Origin: Magnetococcales bacterium
GTDB lineage: Bacteria > Pseudomonadota > Magnetococcia > Magnetococcales > DC0425bin3
DNA: 47,337 nucleotides
Direction: 5' to 3'
Assembly: GCA_015231175.1 (NCBI GenBank)
Contig: JADGBZ010000014.1
Location: forward strand, 13,678 to 61,014
The notes below the pieces were generated by a model. The model searched no databases. It saw only the letters and a list, made by a program, of their open reading frames with translations, and was not told the origin of the DNA. Each line of letters begins with the position of its first letter. Position 1 is the stretch's first letter. The position numbers and the translations under genes were made by a program. Below are positions 1 through 10,996 of this stretch, one piece after another.

Positions 1-183
1 ATTTGATGTGCAGGCAAGCCATTAATCGGGGTCCAGGGGGCTGGCTCCCTGGCTTAGTCCAGGGCAGCGCCCTGGTGGGGTTCGGGGCGAAGCCCTGACA
101 AAGGCTTTCATTTCCAAGATTTTCTTGAAAGAGTGCGGAATAATCACGAAAAGTGAACACTTCAAATCATGTCGGTTGAGCCA
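1..183 (-). mobile_element. MITE copy cut by the window edge
   Basis: This is the inverted counterpart of the MITE at 20937-21134, and the two are nearly identical base for base along this length. The right end is the 11-bp terminal inverted repeat CGGTTGAGCCA at 173-183. The left terminal repeat is missing its outer 16 bases, which would lie before base 1. Bases about 29-140 hold the GC-rich core also found in the 147-bp repeats elsewhere in the window. There is no transposase gene inside, so it would need one supplied in trans. Reading frames running through it are repeat sequence, not genes. Confidence 0.8.
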
Positions 184-261
184 GTAGATACCGATCGAAT
201 CGGAGAGCAGGGGAGTGGCGCTCCGGCAGGTCCGAGAGTGGTTGTTGATGGGAGTGATGGC

Positions 262-684
262 ATGCAAATGGTTTTGTTGCAGAGAGTGTTGGCCAGCCCG
301 ATACCGCGCACCCTGCTGGGGGCCGGGGTGACGGCGCTGGTGGCCTGTGTGATTCGTTTTGCCTGGGTGGAGCCGCAAGCCATTGGCCTGCTGTGCCAGG
401 GGGGCTCCGTTCCCTGGTGGTGCGGGTTGCGGGAGGTGTTGGGCATGGTTTTTTACTTCAGGATATTGGGGTGGCTGGCCATCGTTGCGGCTCTTTTGGC
501 CCACCTGTTTCCTGGTCGTGCGCGCATCTGGGGCCGTTGGGCCGTACATCTGGGCGTTTTGGGGTTGGTGTTCTACAACGCACTGGGGGGTGCCGTGGGG
601 GTTGTCGTGGGGGTGCTTGCGCTGGCGGCGGATGAGGTGTCCACTCCCGGCAGGGCCGGGTCATCGGTTTTGCCGGTCAGGTGA
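262..684 (+). CDS. small membrane protein next to the glucan genes
   Basis: I do not recognise this 140-aa protein. It is hydrophobic, with probable membrane segments near residues 12-32, 68-90 and 98-125. A frame open from 169 begins inside the MITE end, so I prefer the ATG at 262. Its last 112 bp overlap, in convergent orientation, the 3' end of the GH17 membrane protein gene on the minus strand. In Bradyrhizobium a third, small ndv gene accompanies ndvB and ndvC, so a role in glucan synthesis is possible from position alone. The frame could also be a by-product of high GC content. Confidence 0.45.
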   Translation: MQMVLLQRVLASPIPRTLLGAGVTALVACVIRFAWVEPQAIGLLCQGGSVPWWCGLREVLGMVFYFRILGWLAIVAALLAHLFPGRARIWGRWAVHLGVLGLVFYNALGGAVGVVVGVLALAADEVSTPGRAGSSVLPVR

Positions 685-2288
685 TGCCACTCTGACCGCA
701 GGAGAGCCCGCAGGGGCCAGGCGAGCAGGAGCAACTCGGCACTCCAGGCCATCGCCTCCAGGTTCAGAGGGGTTTCCACGGCCATTCCGAGAGTGGCACA
801 TGCCACCAGGATGGCGGCCAGCCAGGCTTCCATGGGGTGGCGGCCTGTCGGCGTCCGGTTCCATAACAACAGGGCCGGCGCCAGAAACATGGCGAGGGGA
901 AAATCCCGGTAGCGGCCATCCATCACCAGGGGCAGGGCCAGGATGGAGGCCGTCACCAAAGTGACGGACCGCACCCCACCCCAAAGCAGGTCGGGTGTTG
1001 TCGGGGGTTTTCCGGGGGGGCGCCTGCGCAACAACCAGGCGCGTACCGCAGCCATGTCGGTTGGCATGGCCCGGCTCCACCGGCTGTCCGGGATGACCAG
1101 AACCAGACCCAGCAGGATCAGGGCGATCAGCATGAGGCCCCCTCCCGCCAGGCCCCAGAACCAATCCAGCGGTGTGCCGGCGGCTGCGATCAACTGCCGG
1201 CCATGGAGATAGACCAAGGTCACCGCGCCATGACCCAAAGTCGCCACAAGCGGGGGACGCCACCAGGGCATGGCGGCGCGGCGCGTCTTTTTCAGCAGGA
1301 GGGCGGAGAGAAGGGCGCCGACACCCAGCAGCCAGGGCCAGTAAGGGTGTTCACGGACCGGGCCGGTCAGGGAAAACTTAAGGTGTCTGTCGCCAGTGAA
1401 AAGCCCCCAATGTCCTCCAACGGTCCCCTCCTGAAAGCGCTTCCAGGGTTGATCAAAGGCCTCGATGAGGTTGTAGGGAACCCCCTTGTGCCAGGTCAGG
1501 GCGATAAACTCCCGAATGAAACGGGCCTGGTTGACCACGCTGGGAACGGCCTGTTTGCGGCTACGTCCTGCGCTGGGCCAACCGGTCTCGCCGATGAGAA
1601 TCTTCTTGCCGGGAAAGGCGGCCTGCACCTCGGCTAAAATTTTGGTGACATGTTGCAGGGACTGGGCGACCGAGACCGGTTCATCTTCCCAGTAGGGGAG
1701 GATGTGGATGGTCAAAAAATCCACATGTTCGGCCACCTCGGGATTTTTCAACCAAAACTCCCAAACATCGGCATAGGTCAAAGGCAAGGGAGTTTGCCGC
1801 CGCACCTCCTGAATGATGTGTATCAGCCCCCGGGCATCCTGTTCCTTGCGCAGCAGGACTTCGTTGCCGACGATGATGGCCCGTATGGATTGTGAGTGTA
1901 AAGCGGCTGCGGTTAGGGTAGAATGGATCTCCAGCGCGTTGTCCTTGGCCTCTCGGCCAATCCAGATGCCCAACAACAGTTTCATGTCGTGTTGCCGGGC
2001 CCATGGCACGACGGCGTCGACGCCCATGCGGGTGGAGTAGGTTCGCACGCAGTCGGTGTGGGGAGCCAACAGGGCCAGATCCTCCTGAATTTGTTCCAGA
2101 GGGATGACCAGGGTCGCGTCCGAGGGGGCTTGGTTGCCCCGGAAGGGGGCGTAGGAGAGGCACTGGAAACGGGCTCCCGGCACATCGGGCAGGTCGACGC
2201 CGCTTCCCGCCAGATACCATCCCCCCCATGCGATCAGGAGGAGAACCCACCAGGCTGACCAAAGCAGGCGTGCGCACGATGGATTCAT
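573..2288 (-). CDS. GH17 membrane protein, NdvC-like
   Basis: This 571-aa protein has an N-terminal membrane anchor (residues about 9-27), a GH17-type beta-1,3-glucanase or transglycosylase domain (about 35-315), and then about seven membrane segments to residue 545. Both GH17 catalytic glutamates are visible: E143 in IVGNE as acid/base and E234 in IGETGWPS as nucleophile. Size and layout match the roughly 62-kDa NdvC of Bradyrhizobium, needed for beta-1,6 branching of cyclic beta-glucans. By analogy it would cleave and re-join glucan chains outside the cytoplasmic membrane. It diverges from the GH17-GT2 gene at 2465 across 176 bp, so the pair may share control. The C-terminal tail is rich in Thr, Pro and Ser and is encoded in the convergent overlap with the small membrane protein gene. 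Exact linkage chemistry is inferred. Confidence 0.8.
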   Translation of the reverse strand: MNPSCARLLWSAWWVLLLIAWGGWYLAGSGVDLPDVPGARFQCLSYAPFRGNQAPSDATLVIPLEQIQEDLALLAPHTDCVRTYSTRMGVDAVVPWARQHDMKLLLGIWIGREAKDNALEIHSTLTAAALHSQSIRAIIVGNEVLLRKEQDARGLIHIIQEVRRQTPLPLTYADVWEFWLKNPEVAEHVDFLTIHILPYWEDEPVSVAQSLQHVTKILAEVQAAFPGKKILIGETGWPSAGRSRKQAVPSVVNQARFIREFIALTWHKGVPYNLIEAFDQPWKRFQEGTVGGHWGLFTGDRHLKFSLTGPVREHPYWPWLLGVGALLSALLLKKTRRAAMPWWRPPLVATLGHGAVTLVYLHGRQLIAAAGTPLDWFWGLAGGGLMLIALILLGLVLVIPDSRWSRAMPTDMAAVRAWLLRRRPPGKPPTTPDLLWGGVRSVTLVTASILALPLVMDGRYRDFPLAMFLAPALLLWNRTPTGRHPMEAWLAAILVACATLGMAVETPLNLEAMAWSAELLLLAWPLRALLRSEWHHLTGKTDDPALPGVDTSSAASASTPTTTPTAPPSAL

Positions 2289-2464
2289 GACAGTGGCGGA
2301 TCATGGGGCATCATGATGGAGCCGGTTTTTTCCGTCTTGAGTCGGTTGGATGCGCAGGGGGTTGGCATGTTGATTGGAATCCTTTTTGCAAGGTCGCCGG
2401 GGCTGATGTCTGAACCTTACTGATAACCGAACCGCGTTCCCTTTTCCACCCATTTTCGTCCTCC
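2289..2464. promoter_or_regulatory. divergent intergenic region of the two GH17 genes
   Basis: This 176-bp space must hold the promoters of both the minus-strand NdvC-like gene and the plus-strand NdvB-like gene. I see no convincing -35/-10 pair and no strong Shine-Dalgarno sequence before either start. Confidence 0.4.
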
Positions 2465-5125
2465 ATGACCATGAGCAGCATGTCGCCATCCGAAGTCGCA
2501 ATGCGTCGTGTCAACGCGGTTGTCGTGACCGTGGCCAGTCTCCTGACCATTTGTTTATGGGCGGTGACCAACTGGCCTCTCTCGGCTCCACCCTGGCCGG
2601 ACAAGGTGGCCGGCGTGGCCTATTCTCCCTTCCAGGCAGACGACAATCCCATTGAGAACCGTTACCCGAGTGTCGAGGAGATCGATGCCGACCTGGCCAT
2701 GTTTCAGGACAAGGTCAGTTCGGTGCGTGTCTATGGCGTGGATGGGACATTGAGCGAGATTCCGCGCCTGGCCAGAAAGTATGACCTCTCCGTCACCATG
2801 GGCACATGGTTGGATCAAAACAACCTGGAGTTGACCGATACACATATTGCCCAGTTGATCCAGTTGACGCATGCCAACAGCAATATCGTCCGGGTCATTG
2901 TGGGCAACGAGTCCTTGTTGCGGGGGGATTTCAATGTCAACGCTATGATTGCCTATCTTGACCGGGTCCGCGCTGCCCTGCCCAACGTCCCGGTGAGTAC
3001 CGCCGAACCTTGGCACATCTGGGTCAAGTATCCGCAGTTGGTGGACCACGTCGATTATATCGCGGCCCACTTCCTGCCCTATTGGGAAGGGGTCGCCCTG
3101 GAAGCGGCGGTGGATCACGTTTATGCCACTCGGCAGATTCTGGCCAAGACCTATCCCGGAAAGCGCATCTTCATGGCTGAGGTGGGGTGGCCCAGCAACG
3201 CCCGCCTGCGCAAGCAAGCGGCGGCCAGCGTGGCCAATGAAGCTCTGTTCCTGCGTCGATTTTTGGCCCGTGCCACCGAAAACAACGATGATTACAACTT
3301 GATGGAGGCCTTTGACCAGACCTGGAAGGTCTTCACCGAAGGGAGTGTGGGCGCTTACTGGGGAATCTGGGACGTCCACCGCAAAAGCAAGATTGCCATG
3401 GATGGTCCTATTGTCGCCATTCCGCACTGGCCATGGTTGGCGGCTGCGGCCATTGCCATCGGCGCGGCCTGCTATTTGTTGTTGCTGTGGGATGGGGCCT
3501 TTTTCAACATTCAGGGGCGGCTTTTTCTGTGTGGGGTGGCTTTTCTCAGCAGTAACACCATGGTCTGGATCGCCAACGACTATTTGGATCAGTATGTCAC
3601 CTTTAAAACCATAGCCGTGGGTTTATTGTTGGGAATCGGGTTTCTGGGCGTCTTTCTGGTGTTGCTGACCGAGGCGCACGAAACCGCCGAGACGCGGTGG
3701 GTGTTTCAGCGGCGGCGCATGTTTCACCCGGTGTTGACACGTCTCACGGAACAGACCACCCCCAGCCTGCCCAAAGTTTCCATCCATGTCCCGGCCTACA
3801 ACGAGCCGCCCGACATGATGATCGACACCTTGAACGCCCTGGCGAAGCTTGACTACCCCGACTATGAGGTGTTGGTCATCGACAACAATACGGCTGATCC
3901 CGGGGTCTGGCAGCCCGTGGAGGCCCATTGTCAGACCCTGGGATCCCGCTTCCGCTTTTTTCATGTGGCCCCTCTCAAGGGATTCAAGGCCGGGGCGCTC
4001 AACCATGTCACGGCCCTGACCGCCCCGGATGCGGAGATCATTGCCGTGATCGACTCCGACTACCAGGTCTCCCCCTCCTGGCTGAAGGATCTGGTGCCCT
4101 ATTTTGCCCGCCCGGAGATCGGCCTGGTACAGGCGCCCCAGGATTATCGGGACAGCAAGGAAAATCCTTTCAAGTCGATGTGCTATTACGAATACAAGGG
4201 CTTCTTCCATATCGGCATGGTGACCCGCAATGATCGCAATGCCATCATACAGCATGGCACCATGACCATGATCCGCACCCGCCTGCTCAAGGAGTTGGGG
4301 GGATGGGCGGAGTGGTGCATCACCGAGGATGCGGAGTTGGGCCTGCGGGTGTTGGAGAAAGGGTTCGAGTCGGTCTACATCAAGGACAGTTACGGCAAGG
4401 GTTTGATGCCCGACACCTTCGTCGATTACAAAAAACAGCGCTTTCGCTGGGCCTATGGCGCCTTGCAGATCATTCGTCGCCATTTTCGGGAGATCCTGCT
4501 GGGGGAGAAATCCTCGGCCTTGACCGGGGGGCAACGTTATCACTTCATGGCGGGCTGGTTGCCGTGGCTGGCCGATGGCATCAACCTGTTCTATACCGTG
4601 GCGGCCATCATCTGGTCCATCGCCATCGTTCTGTTTCCCAAGCATGTCGATACACCGTATGCCATCTTCGTCACCCCGCCGGTGTTGCTTTTCATCTTCA
4701 AGGTGGTGAAGATGATCTACCTCTATCGTACCGAAATCGGGGTGACCAGGCGGCACACCCTTGCCGCAGCCCTTTCAGGCCTGGCCCTCTCCCATACCAT
4801 TGCCAGGGCGATGATCACCGGCGTCCTGACCACGGAACGGCCCTTTTTCCGCACCCCCAAATGTGAAAACCGTCCGGCCATGGTCCGTGCCCTCTACGAC
4901 TCCATGGAGGAGCTGCTTCTGCTGCTTTTTCTGTGGTTGTCGGCTGTAGGGGTCGCGTTGGTCCAGGGGGAGGAGATGCCCAGCGCGTATATCTGGTCGG
5001 CTGCGCTTTTCATTCAATCTCTTCCTTATGCGGCGGCGGTTGTGGTGGCCTTGATCAACGCCCTGCCCAAACCGTTGATGAACTGGGTCTACCGCTTCCG
5101 GAAGTGGTCGGCGCAGTGGGGATGA
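2465..5125 (+). CDS. GH17-GT2 fusion, NdvB-like beta-glucan synthase
   Basis: This 886-aa protein has an N-terminal membrane anchor (about 14-34), a GH17 domain (about 45-320), membrane segments (about 325-410), a processive GT2 glycosyltransferase domain (about 435-670) and a C-terminal membrane bundle. GH17 catalytic residues are E149 (VGNE) and E239 (AEVGWPS). GT2 motifs are the DSD metal site near 530, TED near 620 and QRFRW near 658. It would polymerise UDP-glucose into beta-1,3-glucan in the cytoplasm, export the chain, and let the GH17 part trim, branch or cyclise it. Size and order match Bradyrhizobium NdvB; Pseudomonas aeruginosa NdvB has a similar plan. The start is uncertain: ATGs lie at 2465, 2471, 2480 and 2501. 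The ligA start follows 21 bp after the stop. Confidence 0.85.
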   Translation: MTMSSMSPSEVAMRRVNAVVVTVASLLTICLWAVTNWPLSAPPWPDKVAGVAYSPFQADDNPIENRYPSVEEIDADLAMFQDKVSSVRVYGVDGTLSEIPRLARKYDLSVTMGTWLDQNNLELTDTHIAQLIQLTHANSNIVRVIVGNESLLRGDFNVNAMIAYLDRVRAALPNVPVSTAEPWHIWVKYPQLVDHVDYIAAHFLPYWEGVALEAAVDHVYATRQILAKTYPGKRIFMAEVGWPSNARLRKQAAASVANEALFLRRFLARATENNDDYNLMEAFDQTWKVFTEGSVGAYWGIWDVHRKSKIAMDGPIVAIPHWPWLAAAAIAIGAACYLLLLWDGAFFNIQGRLFLCGVAFLSSNTMVWIANDYLDQYVTFKTIAVGLLLGIGFLGVFLVLLTEAHETAETRWVFQRRRMFHPVLTRLTEQTTPSLPKVSIHVPAYNEPPDMMIDTLNALAKLDYPDYEVLVIDNNTADPGVWQPVEAHCQTLGSRFRFFHVAPLKGFKAGALNHVTALTAPDAEIIAVIDSDYQVSPSWLKDLVPYFARPEIGLVQAPQDYRDSKENPFKSMCYYEYKGFFHIGMVTRNDRNAIIQHGTMTMIRTRLLKELGGWAEWCITEDAELGLRVLEKGFESVYIKDSYGKGLMPDTFVDYKKQRFRWAYGALQIIRRHFREILLGEKSSALTGGQRYHFMAGWLPWLADGINLFYTVAAIIWSIAIVLFPKHVDTPYAIFVTPPVLLFIFKVVKMIYLYRTEIGVTRRHTLAAALSGLALSHTIARAMITGVLTTERPFFRTPKCENRPAMVRALYDSMEELLLLLFLWLSAVGVALVQGEEMPSAYIWSAALFIQSLPYAAAVVVALINALPKPLMNWVYRFRKWSAQWG

Positions 5126-7216
<2,091 letters not shown>

Positions 7217-7349
7217 CGGCATTTTGGCTCTTTTTTTGCTTGACTTTGCCTGCGTTCGACCGCTGGGGCGGGTATGATGAGCCCGGCAGTGGAGTCATGC
7301 GTAAACTTGTTGTCGTCACACATGATGTTCATGGAATGGTGGTGAGACC

Positions 7350-9266
7350 ATGTATTTGACCCACTTCGGATTGCAGCGGCCCCCTTTCTCCCTGACGCCG
7401 GATACCGAGCTGTTTTTTGGTGGCGGAGAGCGGGATGCAACCCTGGAAGGACTCCAACAGGCCATTCAGGCCGGCGAGGGGATCATCAAAGTGACGGGTG
7501 AGGTGGGCAGTGGCAAAACCATGCTCTGCCGTGCGCTTTGTCAGCGTCTGCCCGAAACGGTGGATGTGGCCATGCTGCTGAACCCAAATATTCCGCCTGA
7601 TCAGATTGTGCCGACTGTCTTGCGGGAATTTCGTCTGACACCGGCAGCCTCCCAAGATCGGTGGGCCGACCAGCACCTCCTGCTGAACCATCTGGTCGAC
7701 CTGCACCGCAACGGTCGCCATGCCTTGGTATTGGTGGAAGAGGCCCAGAGCATGCCTATTGCTTCGCTGGAGGAGTTGCGCCTGTTGAGCAACTTTGAGA
7801 CCTCCCGCACCAAGTTGTTCCAGATCATCCTGTTTGGCCAGCCTGAGTTGGATCAGATGTTGTCGGCGCCGGAAAACCGGCAGATCATGGAGCGCGTCTC
7901 CTCCAGTTTCCACCTGCCGCCTTTGACAAGACGTGATACGGGCCTTTACCTGCGGCACCGGCTGGAGGCGACCGGGCACGCCCATGGTGAGGTTTTCACC
8001 AATGGCGCTCTCTGGTTTTTGCACCGGACGGCCCAAGGTGGGCTCCGGCGTATCAATGTTTTGGCACACAAGGCGTTGATTGCGGCATTCTCCGACGCTT
8101 CGCCGAGGGTCAAGTTGCGGCATGTTCGCTCGGCCCTGGCGGCTAGTGACTATGCGATGGCAGCCCCCTTGTGGATGCGTCCGGTCCTGGTGGCCAGCTC
8201 CCTGGCCTTGGCGATCATCGGAGGTACGGTCCTGCACTCCCTGGCAAACACCCCCTGGGTGAGCGGCATTCCTGGTCAAGAGGCGACAGGCGTGGCCGAG
8301 CGTATGTTGGATAAGGGTGTTTCCGAACATGCCTCCTCCTCGGACGTGGCCGGGGGTATGCTGGATAAAGGTGTTTCCGAAGGTGTCTCCTCCGCTCCGC
8401 TCCCGGACTCTGTCCAGGTGGCCGCGCTGCCTCTTCCCGGGGCCGATGGTCTTCGGACCGGTACGAAGATCGGAACCGGTCCCGAGTCGGGTAACGCGGG
8501 ACATGCACCCGAAAAAGTGGCGGATGCGGATGGAAAAAAGGTCACGCCCGCACCGGGGAAGATGGCTGACAAGAGCAGTGCGAAGAGCAGTCAACGTTCT
8601 GACAATGGCGGTCAGGCGAAAAAAGAGAAAGGGCAGTCACCGGGAAGTCAGGTGGCGTTGCCCTCCACGGATGATATTGTGTTTTCTGTCGCGACCGGCA
8701 CTACGCCTTCTGCATCTCCGGGGCTGACGGGGAGTGACCGGGTGTCTGGCGCCCCGGCGCCGGCAGAGGTGACTGTCGTGCGCGATACGGCGGGCGAAAA
8801 AGATCAGGTGGCGCAAAAGCCGGCTGCCACGGAACCAGATAAAAAAATCTCATACGGTTTTGATGAAACGGAGCTGGGATTGCAGCCGGATCCCAAACAA
8901 AACTACCCCTATCTGAAAAGGGAAGATCCCCTGGCCGACAAAATCATCGCCTCCCATATCTGGGTCGAGACCAGCGAGAATGCGCATTTCACGATCCAGT
9001 TGATGATTCTCTCCCGTGACGATGGTCTTGCAACCCTGGAAAAGGATCTGGCCGGGCTTGGGCAACAGCTCGGGGGTCGGCGGGTGAACGTTGTCCGTCT
9101 GCGCGATGACCGTTTGCTCGTCTACCTGGATGAGTTTGCCACGCATAAGGAGGCCGAGGCGTTCATCGCCGCTCTTCCCGCTTCGCTCAAGGTCAACCAG
9201 CCGCTGGTCATTCCTTTGAAACAGGCCCGCGCCAGGGTGCACCGCAGCGCCAGGGTCAGCGGATAA
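7350..9266 (+). CDS. ExeA/MshM-like AAA ATPase with TM and SPOR-like domain
   Basis: The 638-aa protein joins three parts. Residues 1-260 are an ExeA/GspA-type AAA ATPase with Walker A GEVGSGKT (50-57) and Walker B ending in VLVEE (to 131). A single membrane helix lies at about 278-298. A long, low-complexity linker follows, containing MLDKGVSE twice. The C-terminal part (about 550-625) has the size and strand pattern of a SPOR domain, which binds denuded peptidoglycan. This predicts a cytoplasmic ATPase anchored in the inner membrane with a periplasmic wall-binding end, as in DamX-like or secretin-assembly proteins. No pilin or secretin gene is nearby, so its partner is unknown. Its 3' end overlaps the convergent FkbM gene by 11 bp. 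Confidence 0.8.
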   Translation: MYLTHFGLQRPPFSLTPDTELFFGGGERDATLEGLQQAIQAGEGIIKVTGEVGSGKTMLCRALCQRLPETVDVAMLLNPNIPPDQIVPTVLREFRLTPAASQDRWADQHLLLNHLVDLHRNGRHALVLVEEAQSMPIASLEELRLLSNFETSRTKLFQIILFGQPELDQMLSAPENRQIMERVSSSFHLPPLTRRDTGLYLRHRLEATGHAHGEVFTNGALWFLHRTAQGGLRRINVLAHKALIAAFSDASPRVKLRHVRSALAASDYAMAAPLWMRPVLVASSLALAIIGGTVLHSLANTPWVSGIPGQEATGVAERMLDKGVSEHASSSDVAGGMLDKGVSEGVSSAPLPDSVQVAALPLPGADGLRTGTKIGTGPESGNAGHAPEKVADADGKKVTPAPGKMADKSSAKSSQRSDNGGQAKKEKGQSPGSQVALPSTDDIVFSVATGTTPSASPGLTGSDRVSGAPAPAEVTVVRDTAGEKDQVAQKPAATEPDKKISYGFDETELGLQPDPKQNYPYLKREDPLADKIIASHIWVETSENAHFTIQLMILSRDDGLATLEKDLAGLGQQLGGRRVNVVRLRDDRLLVYLDEFATHKEAEAFIAALPASLKVNQPLVIPLKQARARVHRSARVSG

Positions 9267-10050
9267 AAGGCCAGTGGGGGTGGTTTTTCTCCCGGCTGCG
9301 GATGAAAATCAGGGATGGTCCGAGCATGTTGATCAACTCATAGCCCCGGTCGTGCAGGAAGAGATGGAGCGGCGATGCCAGCAGGTGAGACAGGTTGGGA
9401 AAATGTGCCTCCGCAATGATGACGGTGGGTGCGAATCGTTCCCAGTCGTTGGACTCCAGGACAGCGAGATCGTGGCCCTCTGCGTCCACGGAGAGGAGAT
9501 CGATGTGGGTTCCTGCCGGGACGCTGTCCGACAGGATGGTGCGCAAGGAGCGGGAGTGCAGGGTCAAGGGGGTCCATGCATGGCCGGATTTGTTCTTGAA
9601 TGCTTCGGCACGGGCCGGATCGACGGTGTTCATGGAACTCAGGCCGAAACAGTGGAAGGTCAACGATCTCTCCTGATTGGAGACCAGGGCCTGGATGTTG
9701 ATATCACGTGGGCGGAAGCGCTGCAAAAGATGCACGGACCAGGGGGATGCGTCTATGTTGATGCCTCTCCACCCCCACCGATAAAGCAGATAGGTGTTGG
9801 ATTCCCGGATGGGGTGGTGGGCGCCAACGTCCACATAGAATCCGACGGGCCTGTTTTGGAAGATGTTGGCCAGGATCACATCTTCACCGAATTCCGCGAA
9901 GGTGCGCTTTCCGCCCAAGCCGGGCAGGGAAATCTCCAGCCAAGCAGCCAGGGCTCTGGTACGATCCTCTCCCAGAACGTGTTGCAGAATGCGCCGTGAT
10001 GTTTGTTTGATGGTGGCTGCTGACATGCGGCATTGTCCTTTATCATTCAT
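9256..10050 (-). CDS. FkbM family methyltransferase
   Basis: This 264-aa protein is a SAM-dependent methyltransferase of the FkbM family, whose members usually O-methylate sugars or polyketides. The SAM-binding motif FYVDVGAHHP lies near residue 72, and the family signature DLLSVDAEGHDLAVLES is near 195. Its ATG lies inside the 3' end of the M48 peptidase gene (8-nt overlap ATGAATGA), which suggests translational coupling. A second possible start is nine codons in. The substrate cannot be told from the sequence. Confidence 0.88.
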   Translation of the reverse strand: MNDKGQCRMSAATIKQTSRRILQHVLGEDRTRALAAWLEISLPGLGGKRTFAEFGEDVILANIFQNRPVGFYVDVGAHHPIRESNTYLLYRWGWRGINIDASPWSVHLLQRFRPRDINIQALVSNQERSLTFHCFGLSSMNTVDPARAEAFKNKSGHAWTPLTLHSRSLRTILSDSVPAGTHIDLLSVDAEGHDLAVLESNDWERFAPTVIIAEAHFPNLSHLLASPLHLFLHDRGYELINMLGPSLIFIRSREKNHPHWPFIR

Positions 10051-10858
10051 GCGTCTGATAATAGCGCATCGCCTCGGGGATAACGCGGCGCAGGTTTTGG
10101 ATGCGGCTTGTCGGCAGGGGATGGGTACTGAGCCACTCCATGTTTTTGCTGCCGTTGCCCTCAGCTGTGTTCATTCTCTCCCACAAGCCGATGGCCTCGC
10201 GTGGATCATAACCCGCCATGGCCATGAAAATGGTTCCCAGACGGTCCGCCTCTTCCTCGTGCAGACGGCTGAATGGCAACAGGGCGCCGTATTTTGCACC
10301 CAACCCGAAAGCCGAATTGAATAGTTCGCTTTGACCGGGAGAGAGCGAACTTAATGAACTGGCCAGTACCGTGGATCCCATTTTCACCAGCAGCTCCTGG
10401 CTCATGCGTTCGTTGCCATGGTTGGCCACTGCGTGGGCGATTTCGTGGCCCAACACGGCGGCAAGGCCGGCTTCATCGCGGGTTGTGGGCAGCAATCCCG
10501 AGAAGACCACCACCTTGCCGCCCGGGTAACAGGCCGCATTGCGATCCTTGCTTTCGACCAGGTTGAATGCCCACTTGTATCCTGCCAATCGGTTGGACAT
10601 GCCCCGCTGGGTAAAGTAGCGCTCCACGGCATGTTCGACCCGGCGCCCGACCTGCTCAACCATGGCCGCCTCTTTGGTGCCCTGCAAAACCTTTTCATTC
10701 TTGAGCATTTTGTCGTAGGACTGGGATCCCAGGCTCAAAACCTGTTGCGCGGGAATCAGGGCCATCTGGTTGCGACCGGTGATGGGAACCGTCGCGCAGC
10801 CGGCCAACAGCAAACCGGCCAGGAGTCGCATGACCATGTGGCCAAAATATTTATCCAT
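10043..10858 (-). CDS. M48 metalloprotease lipoprotein (LoiP/YggG-like)
   Basis: This 271-aa periplasmic zinc protease has a lipobox ending at C21 (LLAGC), so it should be lipid-anchored. The zinc site is HEIAH (H138, E139, H142), with a third ligand in the EEEAD region near 208. It resembles the outer membrane M48 proteases LoiP/YggG and YcaL, which degrade misfolded membrane proteins. An AGAGG sequence precedes the ATG by about 8 bases. It is the first gene of a two-gene operon with the FkbM methyltransferase and diverges from the radical SAM gene. Confidence 0.9.
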   Translation of the reverse strand: MDKYFGHMVMRLLAGLLLAGCATVPITGRNQMALIPAQQVLSLGSQSYDKMLKNEKVLQGTKEAAMVEQVGRRVEHAVERYFTQRGMSNRLAGYKWAFNLVESKDRNAACYPGGKVVVFSGLLPTTRDEAGLAAVLGHEIAHAVANHGNERMSQELLVKMGSTVLASSLSSLSPGQSELFNSAFGLGAKYGALLPFSRLHEEEADRLGTIFMAMAGYDPREAIGLWERMNTAEGNGSKNMEWLSTHPLPTSRIQNLRRVIPEAMRYYQTHE

Positions 10859-10905
10859 GGTGGAAACCTCTTATGTGTCTCGTTCACGTGTGCAGGGGGA
10901 GCATG

Positions 10906-10935
10906 CAACCTCTCGGGGGAAAAATCGAGGGGTTG
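10906..10935. promoter_or_regulatory. 10-bp inverted repeat in a divergent promoter region
   Basis: CAACCTCTCG (10906-10915) and CGAGGGGTTG (10926-10935) form an inverted repeat with one mismatch that becomes a G-U pair in RNA, around a 10-base loop. It lies between the divergent M48 protease and radical SAM genes. It could be an operator or a leader hairpin; there is no T-run to make it a terminator. Confidence 0.4.
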
Positions 10936-10996
10936 AGAGCCTTTCTTGCAAGGGTTTTGCATCGTCACCCCATGCGTTACAACAGGGTTGCATGTC

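Noticed and set aside
7240-7278. TTGACT and TATGAT before the AAA-SPOR gene
   Set aside because: The boxes are 27 bp apart, far from the 16-18 bp a sigma-70 promoter needs.
10946-10996. Longer N-terminus of the radical SAM protein
   Set aside because: The added 17 residues do not fit the B12-binding domain and lie over the divergent promoter region.
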